Part shown: positions 24,516-35,240 of the stretch, in pieces
How positions within the stretch are numbered: the first letter of the stretch is position 1
Layout: each line of letters starts with the position of its first letter
DNA from: Epiperipatus broadwayi
Lineage: Eukaryota > Onychophora > Udeonychophora > Euonychophora > Peripatidae
Direction: 5' to 3'
Assembly (NCBI GenBank): GCA_028023455.1
Contig: JAQFVV010012394.1
Span: 21,594,900-21,658,899 of the forward strand
DNA: 64,000 nt
Translations under genes and position numbers: made by a program
The notes under the pieces: model-generated
Seen by the model: the letters and a program-made list of their open reading frames with translations, nothing else
Databases searched by the model: none
What the model was told of the DNA's origin: nothing

Positions 24516-25620
24516 TGTGAGTTTTCAAGTAAACCAAAATGGCAGCTTGTATTTTCTTGTTAAATATACAGTTTCAGGGCTCCAAAAAAAATCCCTGCTA
24601 GGAAACTATATTTAATATTTACATTTCATTTTTATTACTGTTATTTTAAATAAGCAATTATTTTTATAGCACTATGTTTATAATTGTAATACATTTAAAG
24701 ATCAGCCTTTGCAAGCTCGTAAAAAGCGCATGCACAATAGCTTGTAAAGGCTGATCTTTAAATGTATTACAATTATAAACATAGTGCTATAAAAATAATT
24801 GCTTATTTACATATGTTTAAGCTTCATTTGAGAGTGATGTTTAGTAAATTCCAGATAATTTTGTCGATGTCATTCATTCAGATATCGTAAACAGTAATTT
24901 AAAGTGAGTGCTTTCACTTCCAGTACTTAATAAGATTTGCCCATATATAAGCATTTGGGTCAGAAAGAACAAGTGGATTCATTTTGTTCTTTCATAATAC
25001 TATATCTTGTGTTGGGAGTGAAAGTATTCATTTATTATTAACACTTGTAAAAAGCGCATGCACAATAGCTTGAAAAAGCTGATCTTTAAATGTATCACTA
25101 TTATTTTAAAAAAAAAGAAATCATTGTGGGAAAATTAATTACAATATTTACAGGGTTTTTTTTTTTTTTTTTTTTGGGGGGGGGGTAACTTATTAACAGA
25201 AAAATTAAAAAAATATGTACAATATTTGCACTTTATTCATGTGAGTGGTGTGCAATCATGTCATGACCGTGGATGCACACTTTTCAGGAGAACAGAATCC
25301 CTTTATCACAATTTGTGACAGGAATATCCCAAATTTTTATTATTATGACAAAAAGAAGTATGCTGAATTGAACCACAATATGATAATGTTTAAAATGTCT
25401 CAACACTTCCCAAGTGATAATATAAGTTTTAAAAAAATTGAAATAAAGCTTCTTAATAAAATTTATCAGTATTCCTTTTTTTTTTAAATTTAACAATTGA
25501 TTTATTAATTCTGGTTTAATTTAACTACTACTAACACATCTTCCGTAAATTATAGGCCCTTGAAACTGTACATTTACTAAAACTACGAGATGCCATCTTA
25601 ATTTACTTGAAAACTTCATG
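24516..25620. mobile_element. 1.1-kb element with ~75-bp inverted ends
   Basis: The left end (about 24516-24590) has GAGTTTTCAAGTAAACCAAAATGGCAGC, written here as two overlapping parts GAGTTTTCAAGTAAACC and AAAATGGCAGC, then a TATACAGTTTCAGGGCTC block. The right end (25555-25620) is its reverse complement with mismatches (TGCCATCTTAATTTACTTG). A relative lies inverted at about 41165-40900. Nested inside are a 160-bp hairpin at 24648-24808 and a (T)n(G)n run near 25154-25186. The frame at 25245-25487 has no recognisable domain. Confidence 0.55.
24648..24808. repeat. Near-perfect 160-bp hairpin (~68-bp arms)
   Basis: The arms 24648-24717 and 24739-24808 are almost exact reverse complements (AAGCAATTATTTTTATAGCA against its complement, through CTTTAAATGTATTACA). 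The loop is about 20 bp and contains AAAAAGCGCATGCACAAT. A partial copy of one arm plus the loop recurs at 25047-25105. The low divergence between arms indicates a recent or conversion-maintained hairpin. Confidence 0.85.
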
Positions 25621-27087
25621 AGTACCATTTCTTGGGAAATGGTAAACTTGCATTATAAAGAGAACTTATTCATTTTCTTATCACTTATGGATCTATTAGA
25701 GCTGCCAGAATAATTTTTAAAATAGTAATAAAAATGAGAATGTGTTTTTTAGTAGTTTCATTTATGGTTTATACATTACGAAAACCAGGTGATAAAGTTA
25801 ACAAGAAACTAAAATATATCATTGACTATTTCTTGGTCAAACAACTTACTGTTAAAAGATGGCATTAAGAGACTGAATGAGACCTCTGCAATAAAGTGAT
25901 TTATAAGGATTCTTTATATTTTTTTAATCTGTCTGATCTTTTTAAAATATACTAGTCTCTCTCATTTACCTGTACAAATTTGTAATATAGTAATACTTCA
26001 ACTTATTATAACTATCACAGCTCCAGCTGCTATTAATTAATATGCGTGAGCATATTTGCATATTATTAATGAAGAATGCATCTTTATTTGCTATTCCTTC
26101 ATAAGTTGTTAATAATGTAACTATTTTACTCAATGATAAAAATTAAAGATTTAAAATGGACTAAAAACATAATTTAGATACTATTTTCCATTCAAATTCT
26201 AGGCAGTATTGTATTTGATTCAAACTTCTACAAAACTTTTAATTCCTGCAGAACTTAAATTTTTTAGGCATTTAACACTTTAATTACTTGCTTCTAATAA
26301 ATTTTGATGTTTTTTAATATCAGTGAGAAATAATCTACTATAACTAAAGCTTCTTAGAGTGCTTGTGAACTGACTTTTGGCACAACTCTTGACATTCAAG
26401 ATTTATTGAATTAAGTTTTACTTAAGAAAATAACTAAATGTACAGAAACTCAATATATGTTCAAAGAAAGAATTCTTCAACTACAATATTTTCTACCTGT
26501 AGGAAATTGATTTCTAGAATATATAGATAGTTCTGATTTTATAACTATTACTTTTACTTTTTAATAAAATTTTGGGATTATATTTCCTACAAGAGGATTT
26601 TATATTAATGTGTGTATGAGTACTTATTTAATTTAAAATACAGAATAATGTTTTATATATATAATTATTGATGTTATTTTATATTTTTAACATTTTTGTG
26701 AATATTCTACTTACATACATGCAAATAAGCAATTATATAATCAATATATTACAGAGTTATATTTTATGATATTATAAATGAAAGCATTTAAACATTTTCT
26801 ACTAACTTTTATTTAACTAATATGAAATAGTTCCCATGAATCTAGTCCTATGAACCATTATATTGTCAGGGTTCACAGTTGAGAATTTGGTTATTATATA
26901 ATAACATATCTTTGTTAAATAATGAGTAACAGAGAGTATTTAAAATGTCTCTTTCATAATATATATATATATACTCACACACACCAAAATATCTAATGTT
27001 GCAAGAAAGGCTTGTATAATTAAAATATGAACTTAAAAACAGATTTTGTGAAAGTATATGAAGTGTTCAATAATAGGTGGATAATTT
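25621..27087. other. AT-rich intergenic DNA, nothing recognised
   Basis: No coding or repeat signature beyond simple AT repeats (near 26958-26973). Confidence 0.5.
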
Positions 27088-27313
27088 TTTCATGGTCAGA
27101 CAAAATGACTTAGGTTGTTGCAAATCTTTAAAAAGGCTCTACTCCAAAGATATAGAATAATTCTCCAGTAAAATGGACAACTGATATTTCAATCAAATCT
27201 TACCTATCTTCTTCAGGGTTGATGTGTCATCATGAGCTATTAGCACAAACCTAAGGAAAATTATGAAACTTCACTTGCAACCATATGAAGCAATGTGTTC
27301 TGACCATGAAAAG
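27088..27313. mobile_element. Small MITE-like element with ~40-bp inverted ends
   Basis: The left end TTTTTTCATGGTCAGACAAA and the right end TGTTCTGACCATGAAAAG are reverse complements. Homology continues inward imperfectly over GGTTG(T/C)AA. The interior of about 140 bp is non-coding. Confidence 0.45.
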
Positions 27314-27637
27314 TTCTCTCCATTATCATGGAATTTTATAGTGTTCTCCAAACTTCACATCACGAGTTCCAATCTTGTTTTAAATTTGTACTGAATTGTT
27401 GCATACTGATGAAAGAACTTAAACAGACCTATATCAAAAAAGGAAAATAGTTTATTTTTTCTTAATCCCTATACTTTAAAAGAGAAAAATAAAGAGATTT
27501 CAAGTCAAATATTTAAAGCATCAGTTTATGAGAGTATTAACGTTAATATTCTTAACACAATTCTTTTTTAACAATTTATTATGTCAGTTACCTTAAAAAG
27601 ATATATAAGTCATAACAGCAGTATATATACAAAAATA
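27314..27637. other. AT-rich intergenic DNA, nothing recognised
   Basis: No frame or repeat signature was supported. Confidence 0.45.
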
Positions 27638-27934
27638 AAAACCCCTAATGAGCTATATGTAAACTAACCATCATTAAATATAAGTATAGAATGGATCCAC
27701 CTATATTTTTAGCTTTTTGATCATATACATGCTTACCATTTACTGTTGTACTAACATGCAGAATACGATTTATGTATACTAACGTAATTTCAGGAGAACT
27801 ATAAGTTATTCTGAAATCGCTATGGCTAATTAGAGAGAAATGATATGATTATATACCGTCAAAAGCTAAAAATATAAGCGGGTCCTATTTACATTTACTG
27901 ATGGTTAGTTTGCATATAGTTCACTGGGGTTTTC
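27638..27934. mobile_element. ~300-bp foldback MITE
   Basis: The left arm (27638-27719) contains ATGAGCTATATGTAAACTAA and CTATATTTTTAGCTTTT. The right arm (27860-27934) is the reverse complement (TTAGTTTGCATATAGTTCA). The interior shares GCAGAATACGATT and AACGTAATTTCAG with the two units at 29.2-29.65 kb, so they are one family. Confidence 0.6.
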
Positions 27935-29198
27935 GTTACTTCCACTCAAAATTTTATTTATATTCAGGCTATCAAAAAGTTATATTTACATATTTAATGA
28001 CAAGATAATACAGGTAGACTGTCATTAGACACCTTGTACCACGAGTTTTTTTGAATATGTGATTTTGTCGGAATTTAACAATAAACTTTTTCATCATTCA
28101 TTATAAACCAACATTGCTGAAAACTTAAATAGACATTAATTTTATTGTCTATAGTCTATATATATATATTGATTTATATATATGTATATTGTAGAAATCT
28201 ATAGTATTAATAACAATAAACACTTAAGAATACAAAATATGGTTATATTTATTTCAACCCAAAATTTTTATGTGTCGATAATTAAAACGATAATATTTTG
28301 TCAGAATGATGTTTTCGAATCAATGGGTTTGGGATTAATAATAGTCTACTTATATAATAATTTTATTTAAAAGTTATTGGAAATGAATGATAGTTTACCA
28401 CCTGCGTTAATTGGAACACTTTTTTTTTTAGTACTTGATCACAGCGGCCTCTGACAAAGACATCATGAATCATTATTCCTGCTTTTCAATAGATCATTTA
28501 ATTATATGCTTTAAAAAATATGCAAACCTATGTATTTTATTGTCAGTGTTTAATTTAGGAACGAATGACATAATTAAAGACTGTAATTGCTCATTTTACA
28601 CCACTGATGAACGAATTGCCTTTATTTTTATAAAAAATATAAAATGTTCTTTTTAAATCAAAGGACTTTTTTTTATAATAAAATTATGTAGAATTTAATT
28701 TTGTATGACAACGCCAAGCGAAATGTTATGAGTACCTCGAAATGAATAGATAATTTGTAAATTAAGAAACGTGATGTGAGAAAAGCTAGATTATAATACT
28801 GATCCTTGCAAAATAATAAAACAATTAATTCCTCAAATATTTTAAACATTATTTAGCATTACAATACTAGCGTGAATAAGCATACTCCATTGTTCATCTT
28901 GAAATGTAGTTGTTTTGTTTATATAGTCACTTCTACGATTACGGTTTTTCTGACGAAAATCACCGATAACTTGAGAAAGTCTTAATGATATGCTTCAATT
29001 ATTATTATTATTTTTTCCAGAGGTACTTTTTTCTCTATTGTATTTAAGTGTCAAAAATTATTTTTGTTATGTTTATTCTTTATAATAAAATATACATTTA
29101 AACTTACTCGATGGTTTTTTTTATTACTGTCACATTTTTTTAATAAATATTAATAATAACTCAAACATACATATAATTAAAGTAAAAGGTACTGAAAT
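27935..29198. other. AT-rich intergenic DNA, nothing recognised
   Basis: Short frames such as 28182-28370 and 28435-28656 have no recognisable features and AT-driven composition. Confidence 0.45.
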
Positions 29199-29761
29199 TC
29201 CCAGCGAGCTATGAATAAACAAATACAAACCCGTCAAATGAAAAACTACAGTATGGACTCACCAGCACGTTAGCTCAGGTCGTATTTAATAATGCAATTT
29301 ATTGACGGGTTACAATGCAGAATGCGATTACATATATCAATGTAATTTCAGTACAACCATAAACCATTCTGAAATAACTATAAACCATCAGAGGATAAAG
29401 GGTCGGCCTCAGTTTTAAAAATCTCTGCATATTAAATAAAACCTGTAAACCCCAAAGAGTTATGGCTAAACTAATACAAACCCGTTAGTAAACGAAAAAG
29501 TATAGAATGGATCCACTTGCACTTTAGAATAGAACTTATTTAAGCATTCATTTTATTGATATGTTACAATGCAGAGTGCTATTTATAGGTGTTAACGTGA
29601 TTTCAGTATAACTATAAGCCATTCAAAAATCATTATAAACAATTAGAAGACAAAGGCTTGAGGTATAATACATCAATAATGCCAATGAGCTGCTGGATGC
29701 ATTGTGTACATTTTTTTGTTGATTGACAAGTTTGTATTAGTTTATTCATAGTTCTGGGTGT
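29199..29761. mobile_element. MITE with ~40-bp inverted ends and a duplicated interior
   Basis: The left end (AGCTATGAATAAAC followed by AAATACAAACCCGTCAA) and right end (29722-29761, reverse complement) pair. The interior holds two direct units of about 240 bp (starts near 29205 and 29460), each with ACAAACCCGT, TATTGA(C/T)(G/A)(G/T)GTTACAATGCAGA and a TAA(T/C)...ATTTCAGTA block. Its interior matches the MITE at 27.6-27.9 kb. Confidence 0.55.
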
Positions 29762-29899
29762 TTACAGTAGCTACCATCTTAATTACTTTTTACAAATTTA
29801 CATTATTCAAATTTTTCAATGGTTTAATGAATTAATTTAAAAATAATTCAAAGAGTTAATACTTCCTATTATTTTGTTCTAATTTAATTTTTAGTTTTG

Positions 29900-30010
29900 A
29901 AAGTGTGATGTGAAGTGTAGCACAGTGGTAAAGTAATGGCCTGAAGAGCAAAAGATCCTGAATTAATGTTCAACCTGTTGCATTCAGTTCTTGATTATAT
30001 AACCTTCTGA
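29900..30010 (+). repeat. tRNA-derived SINE head (degenerate)
   Basis: The A-box-like TAGCACAGTGG at 29918-29928 and a B-box-like TGTTCAACC at 29967-29975 are about 40 bp apart, a tRNA-like spacing. The body resembles the relic at 17.2 kb. It leads directly into the tandem repeat that follows. Confidence 0.55.
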
Positions 30011-30047
30011 GTACTATCCATTCAAATCATTAAAAAAATAATCAAAT

Positions 30048-30415
30048 GGATTGTTGCTTGGAAGTTCATAAAAAGTTTGAGCACAGAATGTGACAGAGAT
30101 GGGCTGGGATTCATGAAACTTGAACTCCAAATCACTTCAGCAAAAAATGCTGGGAATTGAGAAAGAATATGGTAAATGGATGATTTATTATTCAGAAGTT
30201 CATGAAAAGTGCAGGCATCAGAAGTAACAGAACTAGGGTGGGATCCATGGAACTTGAAGTCCATTATTTTACCACAATAACAAAGTATGCTGAGAACTAA
30301 GAAAGAATATAGTAATTGAATGGATTATCATTCAGGAGTTCTTAAGAAGTTCTAGCATTAAAAATAACAGAGCTGAGGTGGAATCTATGGAATTTGAGGT
30401 CCAGAGTCTATCATT
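30048..30415. repeat. ~135-bp tandem repeat, three units
   Basis: Units begin with (G/C)A(G/A)GTTCATAAAAAG-like blocks near 30060, 30193 and 30332. Each continues with (G/C)A(G/A)GCATxA, TAACAGAGxT(G/A)xGxTGG and a GAxTT(C/T)ATG(G/A)AA(C/A)TTGA block, then a GAGAAAGAATAT(G/A)GTAA link. Because it abuts the SINE head, it may be an amplified SINE body. Confidence 0.7.
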
Positions 30416-30552
30416 TTAGGACTGTAATAAACCGTGGAGGACATTTAATAAAAATACGTTATTTTATGTCATTTTAAAATTCATTTCAGAATCTTTTTGT
30501 AAATTTCTTATAAATTTAAATATTTAAACCACTAAACATCACATGATCACTA

Positions 30553-30805
30553 TCTCATAGTTTTGTAGTTAAATAGAGTTAAAAGGTGGCTGCTGGAGGG
30601 TTGCATTAGATCCTAAGATCTAGGTGCAGTGCTCTCAGATCCAAGGTTCCTCACTGATGAAGGCCACAAGCCAGAAACTAGTCTGGGGATATTGGATGAG
30701 TAGGCACTAGATAGGGATTTTATGCACAAGCCTTCTGGCATCCATTGATTGCTCTTGTTGGCACAAGATGGCACTACTATATGGAGAGTTTTGCTGTATT
30801 TTGAA
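30553..30805 (+). repeat. SINE with hammerhead-ribozyme-like fold
   Basis: The head is tRNA-like but eroded (GGTGGCTGCTGGAGGGTTGC, then AAGATCTAGGTGCAGTGCTC). The core runs CTGATGA (30654-30660), stem II GGC-CACAA-GCC flanked by an A/A mismatch, GAAAC (30674-30678), TA, GTC (30681-30683). CCTCA before the core pairs with TGGGG after GTC (one G-U), and ATCCAA (30639-30644) pairs with TTGGAT (30692-30697). This is the 5'-stem I, core, stem II, stem III, cleavage-triplet, stem I order of a type I hammerhead. The copy at 57.6 kb keeps the stems. The 3' part (TGGCACTACTATATGGAGAG) is the MITE end found at 40.8 and 58.1 kb. Confidence 0.65.
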
Positions 30806-33030
30806 TTGTTTAAATTTAAATATTTGTATTTAAGTGCTTTTTATGTTTTTATTATCATTCATTTTCTATTTTTTAATGCATATGCAAAAGTTTTCCATTG
30901 TTACAAGGCAAATTAATATATATACACATTGTTACCTTGGTTAGCAAGGACAATTGGAACCCCCAAAATACCACATAAAGTACAATTTTGCATAAAAATA
31001 AGCAATTACAATGAGTTCTTGAGAGAAAAAAATTAATTTGTTATTTTAAATTCAAAATAAATAAAAAATTATTAAAAAAATAAAGCTTAAATTTTTTTAA
31101 AAAAAAGTATTAATTAGTGAATAAACATTTTATTAAGCAGATTATTAAAAAAAATATTAACCTGTTGGTAAATGTACTATATAAAATCATTTCAATAGTT
31201 ACATTATAAAAAAAAATATTTAATTTTTGCCATTGATGATCCACCATTTTGTTCTTTTATAACTGCAGAATATTTCTTGATTTATGATTCGTTGAATTAA
31301 AATAAAACATGAAAAAAAAATCACAATGTGAATTTCAAAATAAAATAAAAATAACTTAATGCACACTTTAAAAGTTATTTTTATGCATTTTATGGTAAAT
31401 TATTGAAGTTATTGTTTTTATAATTTTTAATCAATAAGATTTAATCTTTTTTTGCAATGCTGTTAATTTTTTTTTAACATTGTGATTTTTTTTACATAAA
31501 AAAATATAAAGAAATATAATGTACAATTGATTGCATTTGCCCATCTATGTTTATGATAAAACTGGCTATTATATTGAATAAGTCACAAACAAATTATGAG
31601 ATTATTAATTTAAAAGAAAAAAGGAAATGGTATTTTAAACTTATATTTAATAATCTTTGTTCATATATTGTTGATTATTAGCTGCTTAGTGCTTGAAATC
31701 ATTTTTCTTAAAACAACTTAATAGTTATGATAATTGTTATGATAACTATTATGATCCTTGTATTTTTGCCACAGACAAAATAACATTCACAGGAGTTTTA
31801 ATCCATAAAATTGGTTGAAATGAAAATAGTTTAGTGAGTATATAAATTTTATAACTAAATATTAATACACTTTGTTGTACATGATCAAAATATATTTTTG
31901 TTTCTTACTGTGTTGAATAAAATGGATGTTGTTGTTTTTTGATTTTGTAATCATTAAAGATGAAAATCTTTTTTACTTTGGATATGTCAGTAATAATGAT
32001 GTTGATTGTCTTGCAAAGTTACTGGATGAAAATTAAACAAAGTACATTAATTGTATTTTAATTCTTTAATCAAAATAATATTGTATTCTGGGTAACAAAT
32101 AAATTCTAATTTTGAGCATGAATGTCACTATTTTATTTTCAGAAGATATAGTTTTAATGAAATTACTAGTCTATAATGTACAAAATGGCCACCATTTTGT
32201 TGAAATAGTAGTTGTTTTTTAAATAAAGTTTCAATTTTTTTTTTAAAAATAGTAATAGTGAATAATTGATTGAAAATCAATATAGTGAATATAAATTGAT
32301 GATTATCACTATGGCGAATCCTTGATAAAGGTCCATTGCTAAATGGGACAAAGATTTATATATAACTAGATTCTTAATTAATACAATACGCTTCAACATA
32401 TAAAGGCGAAATTACTAAATTCTAAATCTTAACATTGGCTAAGCATTTTCAGTGCCTGTTTATTCCATATTCATAGCCTTAATATATATTAAACTCATTG
32501 TATGAAAATTTATGCAAAACAAATCAGACCATCCAATTTTTTTGAAATTGCAAAATACGTGTCTTTTCTTATGATATATAACGCATCATTATTATTATTC
32601 ATAATGTTATTTAATAGACAGTCCATTGTGGATATTCTTATCATATGGAAAGAAAGGTTAGCATACTTGGTCTCTCAATAAGAATAAACATTTCTTCAAG
32701 CTTTCAAAATTTAATTTCTTTGAATAATTTATTGTCATTATTTCTAATATTAGGTATTTTCTTTCTAATATGGCAGTAAATCACAAGTTGCACAATGGAA
32801 AAGTTTTCCTTGAACATAGTCTAAATACTAAAGATGTTTGTTATAAAGTTAATATAATAGTAAAATATCCTATTTTGTATCTCTGCTTCCATAAATAAAC
32901 CCAATAAATTAATATTCCCTAATTTTTTTAGGTTAATTATTTAATGCTTTGTGATTAAATTTATATTTTAGTTTGTTTGTTTTCTATTTTTTTTTTATTT
33001 CATCCAGTTCCCGCCTTTTTTTATATTTCT
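30806..33030. other. AT-rich intergenic DNA, nothing recognised
   Basis: Long A/T runs and only chance frames. A short palindromic run (AATAGTTATGATAATTGTTA region, 31719-31752) is present. Confidence 0.5.
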
Positions 33031-34930
33031 TACTGTAACAGTCAGAATCGTCTATCTCGCTAACACACTGCAGAATTCAAACCCAAATACGAAACAACAT
33101 TCTAGGAGGGGTTGCCTTCTAGATATACTAAGTTCGAATCTAAAGTCCAAATTTCACAGTGCCACCTATGTGATAACGCATCTGATGCTACTACTAGTAT
33201 AACCTTTTACCAGTGCCTGGTGGTCAGGGAGAAACAAAAGACTATACTAAGATAAGTTTGGGTCGCTAATTAACATCTATGGATGTACAAAAGAAATGTA
33301 TAAAATATATATATAGACCGAGACAGTGATAGGAATCAATAAAATAAAATCAAAATTAGTTTTAAATGATTTTAAAATTTATTTATATAGAAATATATTA
33401 TGATGCCACTGCCTACTTATATGAGACAGGGACGTGTTTTAAATAATTGTTGGCATTACATTCCAATAAATTAAAAAATGTTTTAGAGCAAAATTATATA
33501 TTCTATCCCTCGGGCTAATAGCATTACGATAATGTGCTTACAGAGATTGGAACATGTGCGAGGTGCTTTTAGTAATTATAACAGTTTAATAAAATATTTT
33601 ATATTATGGGTTATATAATGTTTATTGATCTCGAGAATGGCACGGACAGCAACTTACTAAGCAATAAAGTGGGGATGTGATCAAGGCATTTATTTGATAA
33701 AAATAATTAAAGCAGATGGGAGGTCAGTATTGCTAATAATGAATTTATTAAAGTTGGAGGGTGTGACACGTTTAAGTCACGGATGCTTTGTAAAAATAAA
33801 TATAAAATAAAATAATAGTGAAATATTTAGAATGACTACGGAGGGCAACTCACCGCTAACCCATAGGAAAGTCTTGTCACGAACAGCCGAAACTTAGCGA
33901 CTGGGTGGTGGCTGCATTTAATTCCCAGGTGTGACATTTGTGGACACACTCTGCCTGGAAACCACAGGAAATGAAAAGAAAGTGAAGAGAACGGACTTGG
34001 CCGTGTAAAAATCCTTGGAAAAGCAAAACAAAGCGGTCTCAACAACCAATTCATTTACCAGCAATACTAAACTAATGTATATAAACATACTAAATGGGTT
34101 TTACTTGGATTAAAAGAAATGCCCAATCAAATTCCCAGAAACTCATTTAAAAGGGTCCGCACATTCTCGATGTCAATGATGAACTTTGTAATTAAAGTAG
34201 AACACAGTATTTAAAATAGGAAAATGCATGCTTGCGGGTTGGAAAAGAAAGCATAGATTTATTTACACAATCGTGCATTTAGGGACACATTTAAATCATT
34301 GACCTCACACATACTCTCATATTATGTTAAAATCAATACAATGTAGATTTTAAACTATGTGATTATTATATATTAAAAAAGATTAGAATTGCCCTCGAAC
34401 GAGTGATTTGTGAGATAATAAAATGGGAATTATTATAAATTTAAAATATGCCTTAATAGTGGCATCTTACTTTCAACAAAAGGAATAATTCACTCGGTCA
34501 AAGATGATTCTGACACATTATTATAATAAAATAACAGAAAGCTTTATAAATAGAAAATATTAACCCAAGGATAGAGCAAAACTGTTGACTATATTTGAAC
34601 ACGTTAAAGAAGTACATAATACAGTTAAGTGAAATAAAAGAAAAACAATTTAGAATAGCTATAGCATGTTAGTTAGGAATCACAAGAGCTCTTGGGTTAA
34701 TTTAGGTTATCTCTGGAGACGCATTTGCAGGTAGATGTTCGGCAGGTTTTATAATTGAGCAGCAAAATCTGGAATGTTCGTATTTTTGCAGCAGCAGCAG
34801 TTCCGGGGTTCCTTATGTGATAGCTTCCGATGGTCTGGAGCAGTGGCCAGCTATTCTGAGGGGACATAGCCTTCTTGACCCCTCTACTCTGTCATTTCAA
34901 AGTTAGCAATTTTTGTGGTAAACATGGTTA
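33031..34930. other. Less AT-rich segment, possible LTR-type repeat, unassigned
   Basis: Composition shifts to more G+C, with blocks such as GGTTGCCTTCTAGATATAC (33110-33128), GCCTGGTGGTCAGGGAGAAA (33216-33235) and CAGCAGCAGCAGTTCCGGGG (34790-34809). It opens near TGTAACAGTCAG (33034), a form typical of LTR starts, but I could not find the matching end, a target duplication or a coding frame. It may be a solo LTR, an old element interior or host regulatory DNA. Confidence 0.3.
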
Positions 34931-34948
34931 GAAACATTTCATCAGAAA

Positions 34949-35182
34949 ATGGCTAGAAAGTCTTGGTTTGAAACAATTCATCAGCAAATGACTAGAAACA
35001 TTTCATTAGAAACACCAGAAACATTTTGGTTAGAAAATAACCAGCAACAAGAACAAAAGAAAACCCTTCCTTTTGTAGTAGAATTGAACAATAGAACTGC
35101 CCTGGAGCATTACAAAAATATATCAGACTTATCAGCTGTAATTAAATCTATCCGAATGTCTAAAGGAATAACAAAATTTTAA
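34949..35182 (+). other. Open frame of 77 codons, unrecognised
   Basis: It starts with an ATG and encodes SWFETIHQQM, FVVELNNRTALEHY and SDLSAVIKSIR stretches, less AT-biased than neighbouring chance frames. The nucleotide sequence contains short internal repeats (AGAAACATTTCAT(C/T)AGA type units at 34930-35010). No domain, signal peptide or splice context is evident. It ends inside an imperfect inverted repeat (about 35138-35240). It could be a relic of a repeat ORF; it is more likely not a gene. Confidence 0.2.
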
Positions 35183-35240
35183 TTAATTTCTATTGTTAAT
35201 TTCCTTGTCGACATTCGAATTACAAATTAGATTTAATTAA
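35138..35240. repeat. Imperfect ~38-bp inverted repeat
   Basis: AATTAAATCTATCCGAATGTC on the left pairs, with a few mismatches, with GACATTCGAATT followed by AGATTTAATT on the right. The loop is about 25 bp. Confidence 0.5.

Noticed and set aside
30048-30415. CRISPR-like array
   Set aside because: Units are contiguous tandem copies of ~135 bp without spacers, in a eukaryotic setting.
33034-34896. Definite solo LTR
   Set aside because: Start resembles TGTAACA but neither a matching end nor a target duplication could be found, so it was left unassigned.
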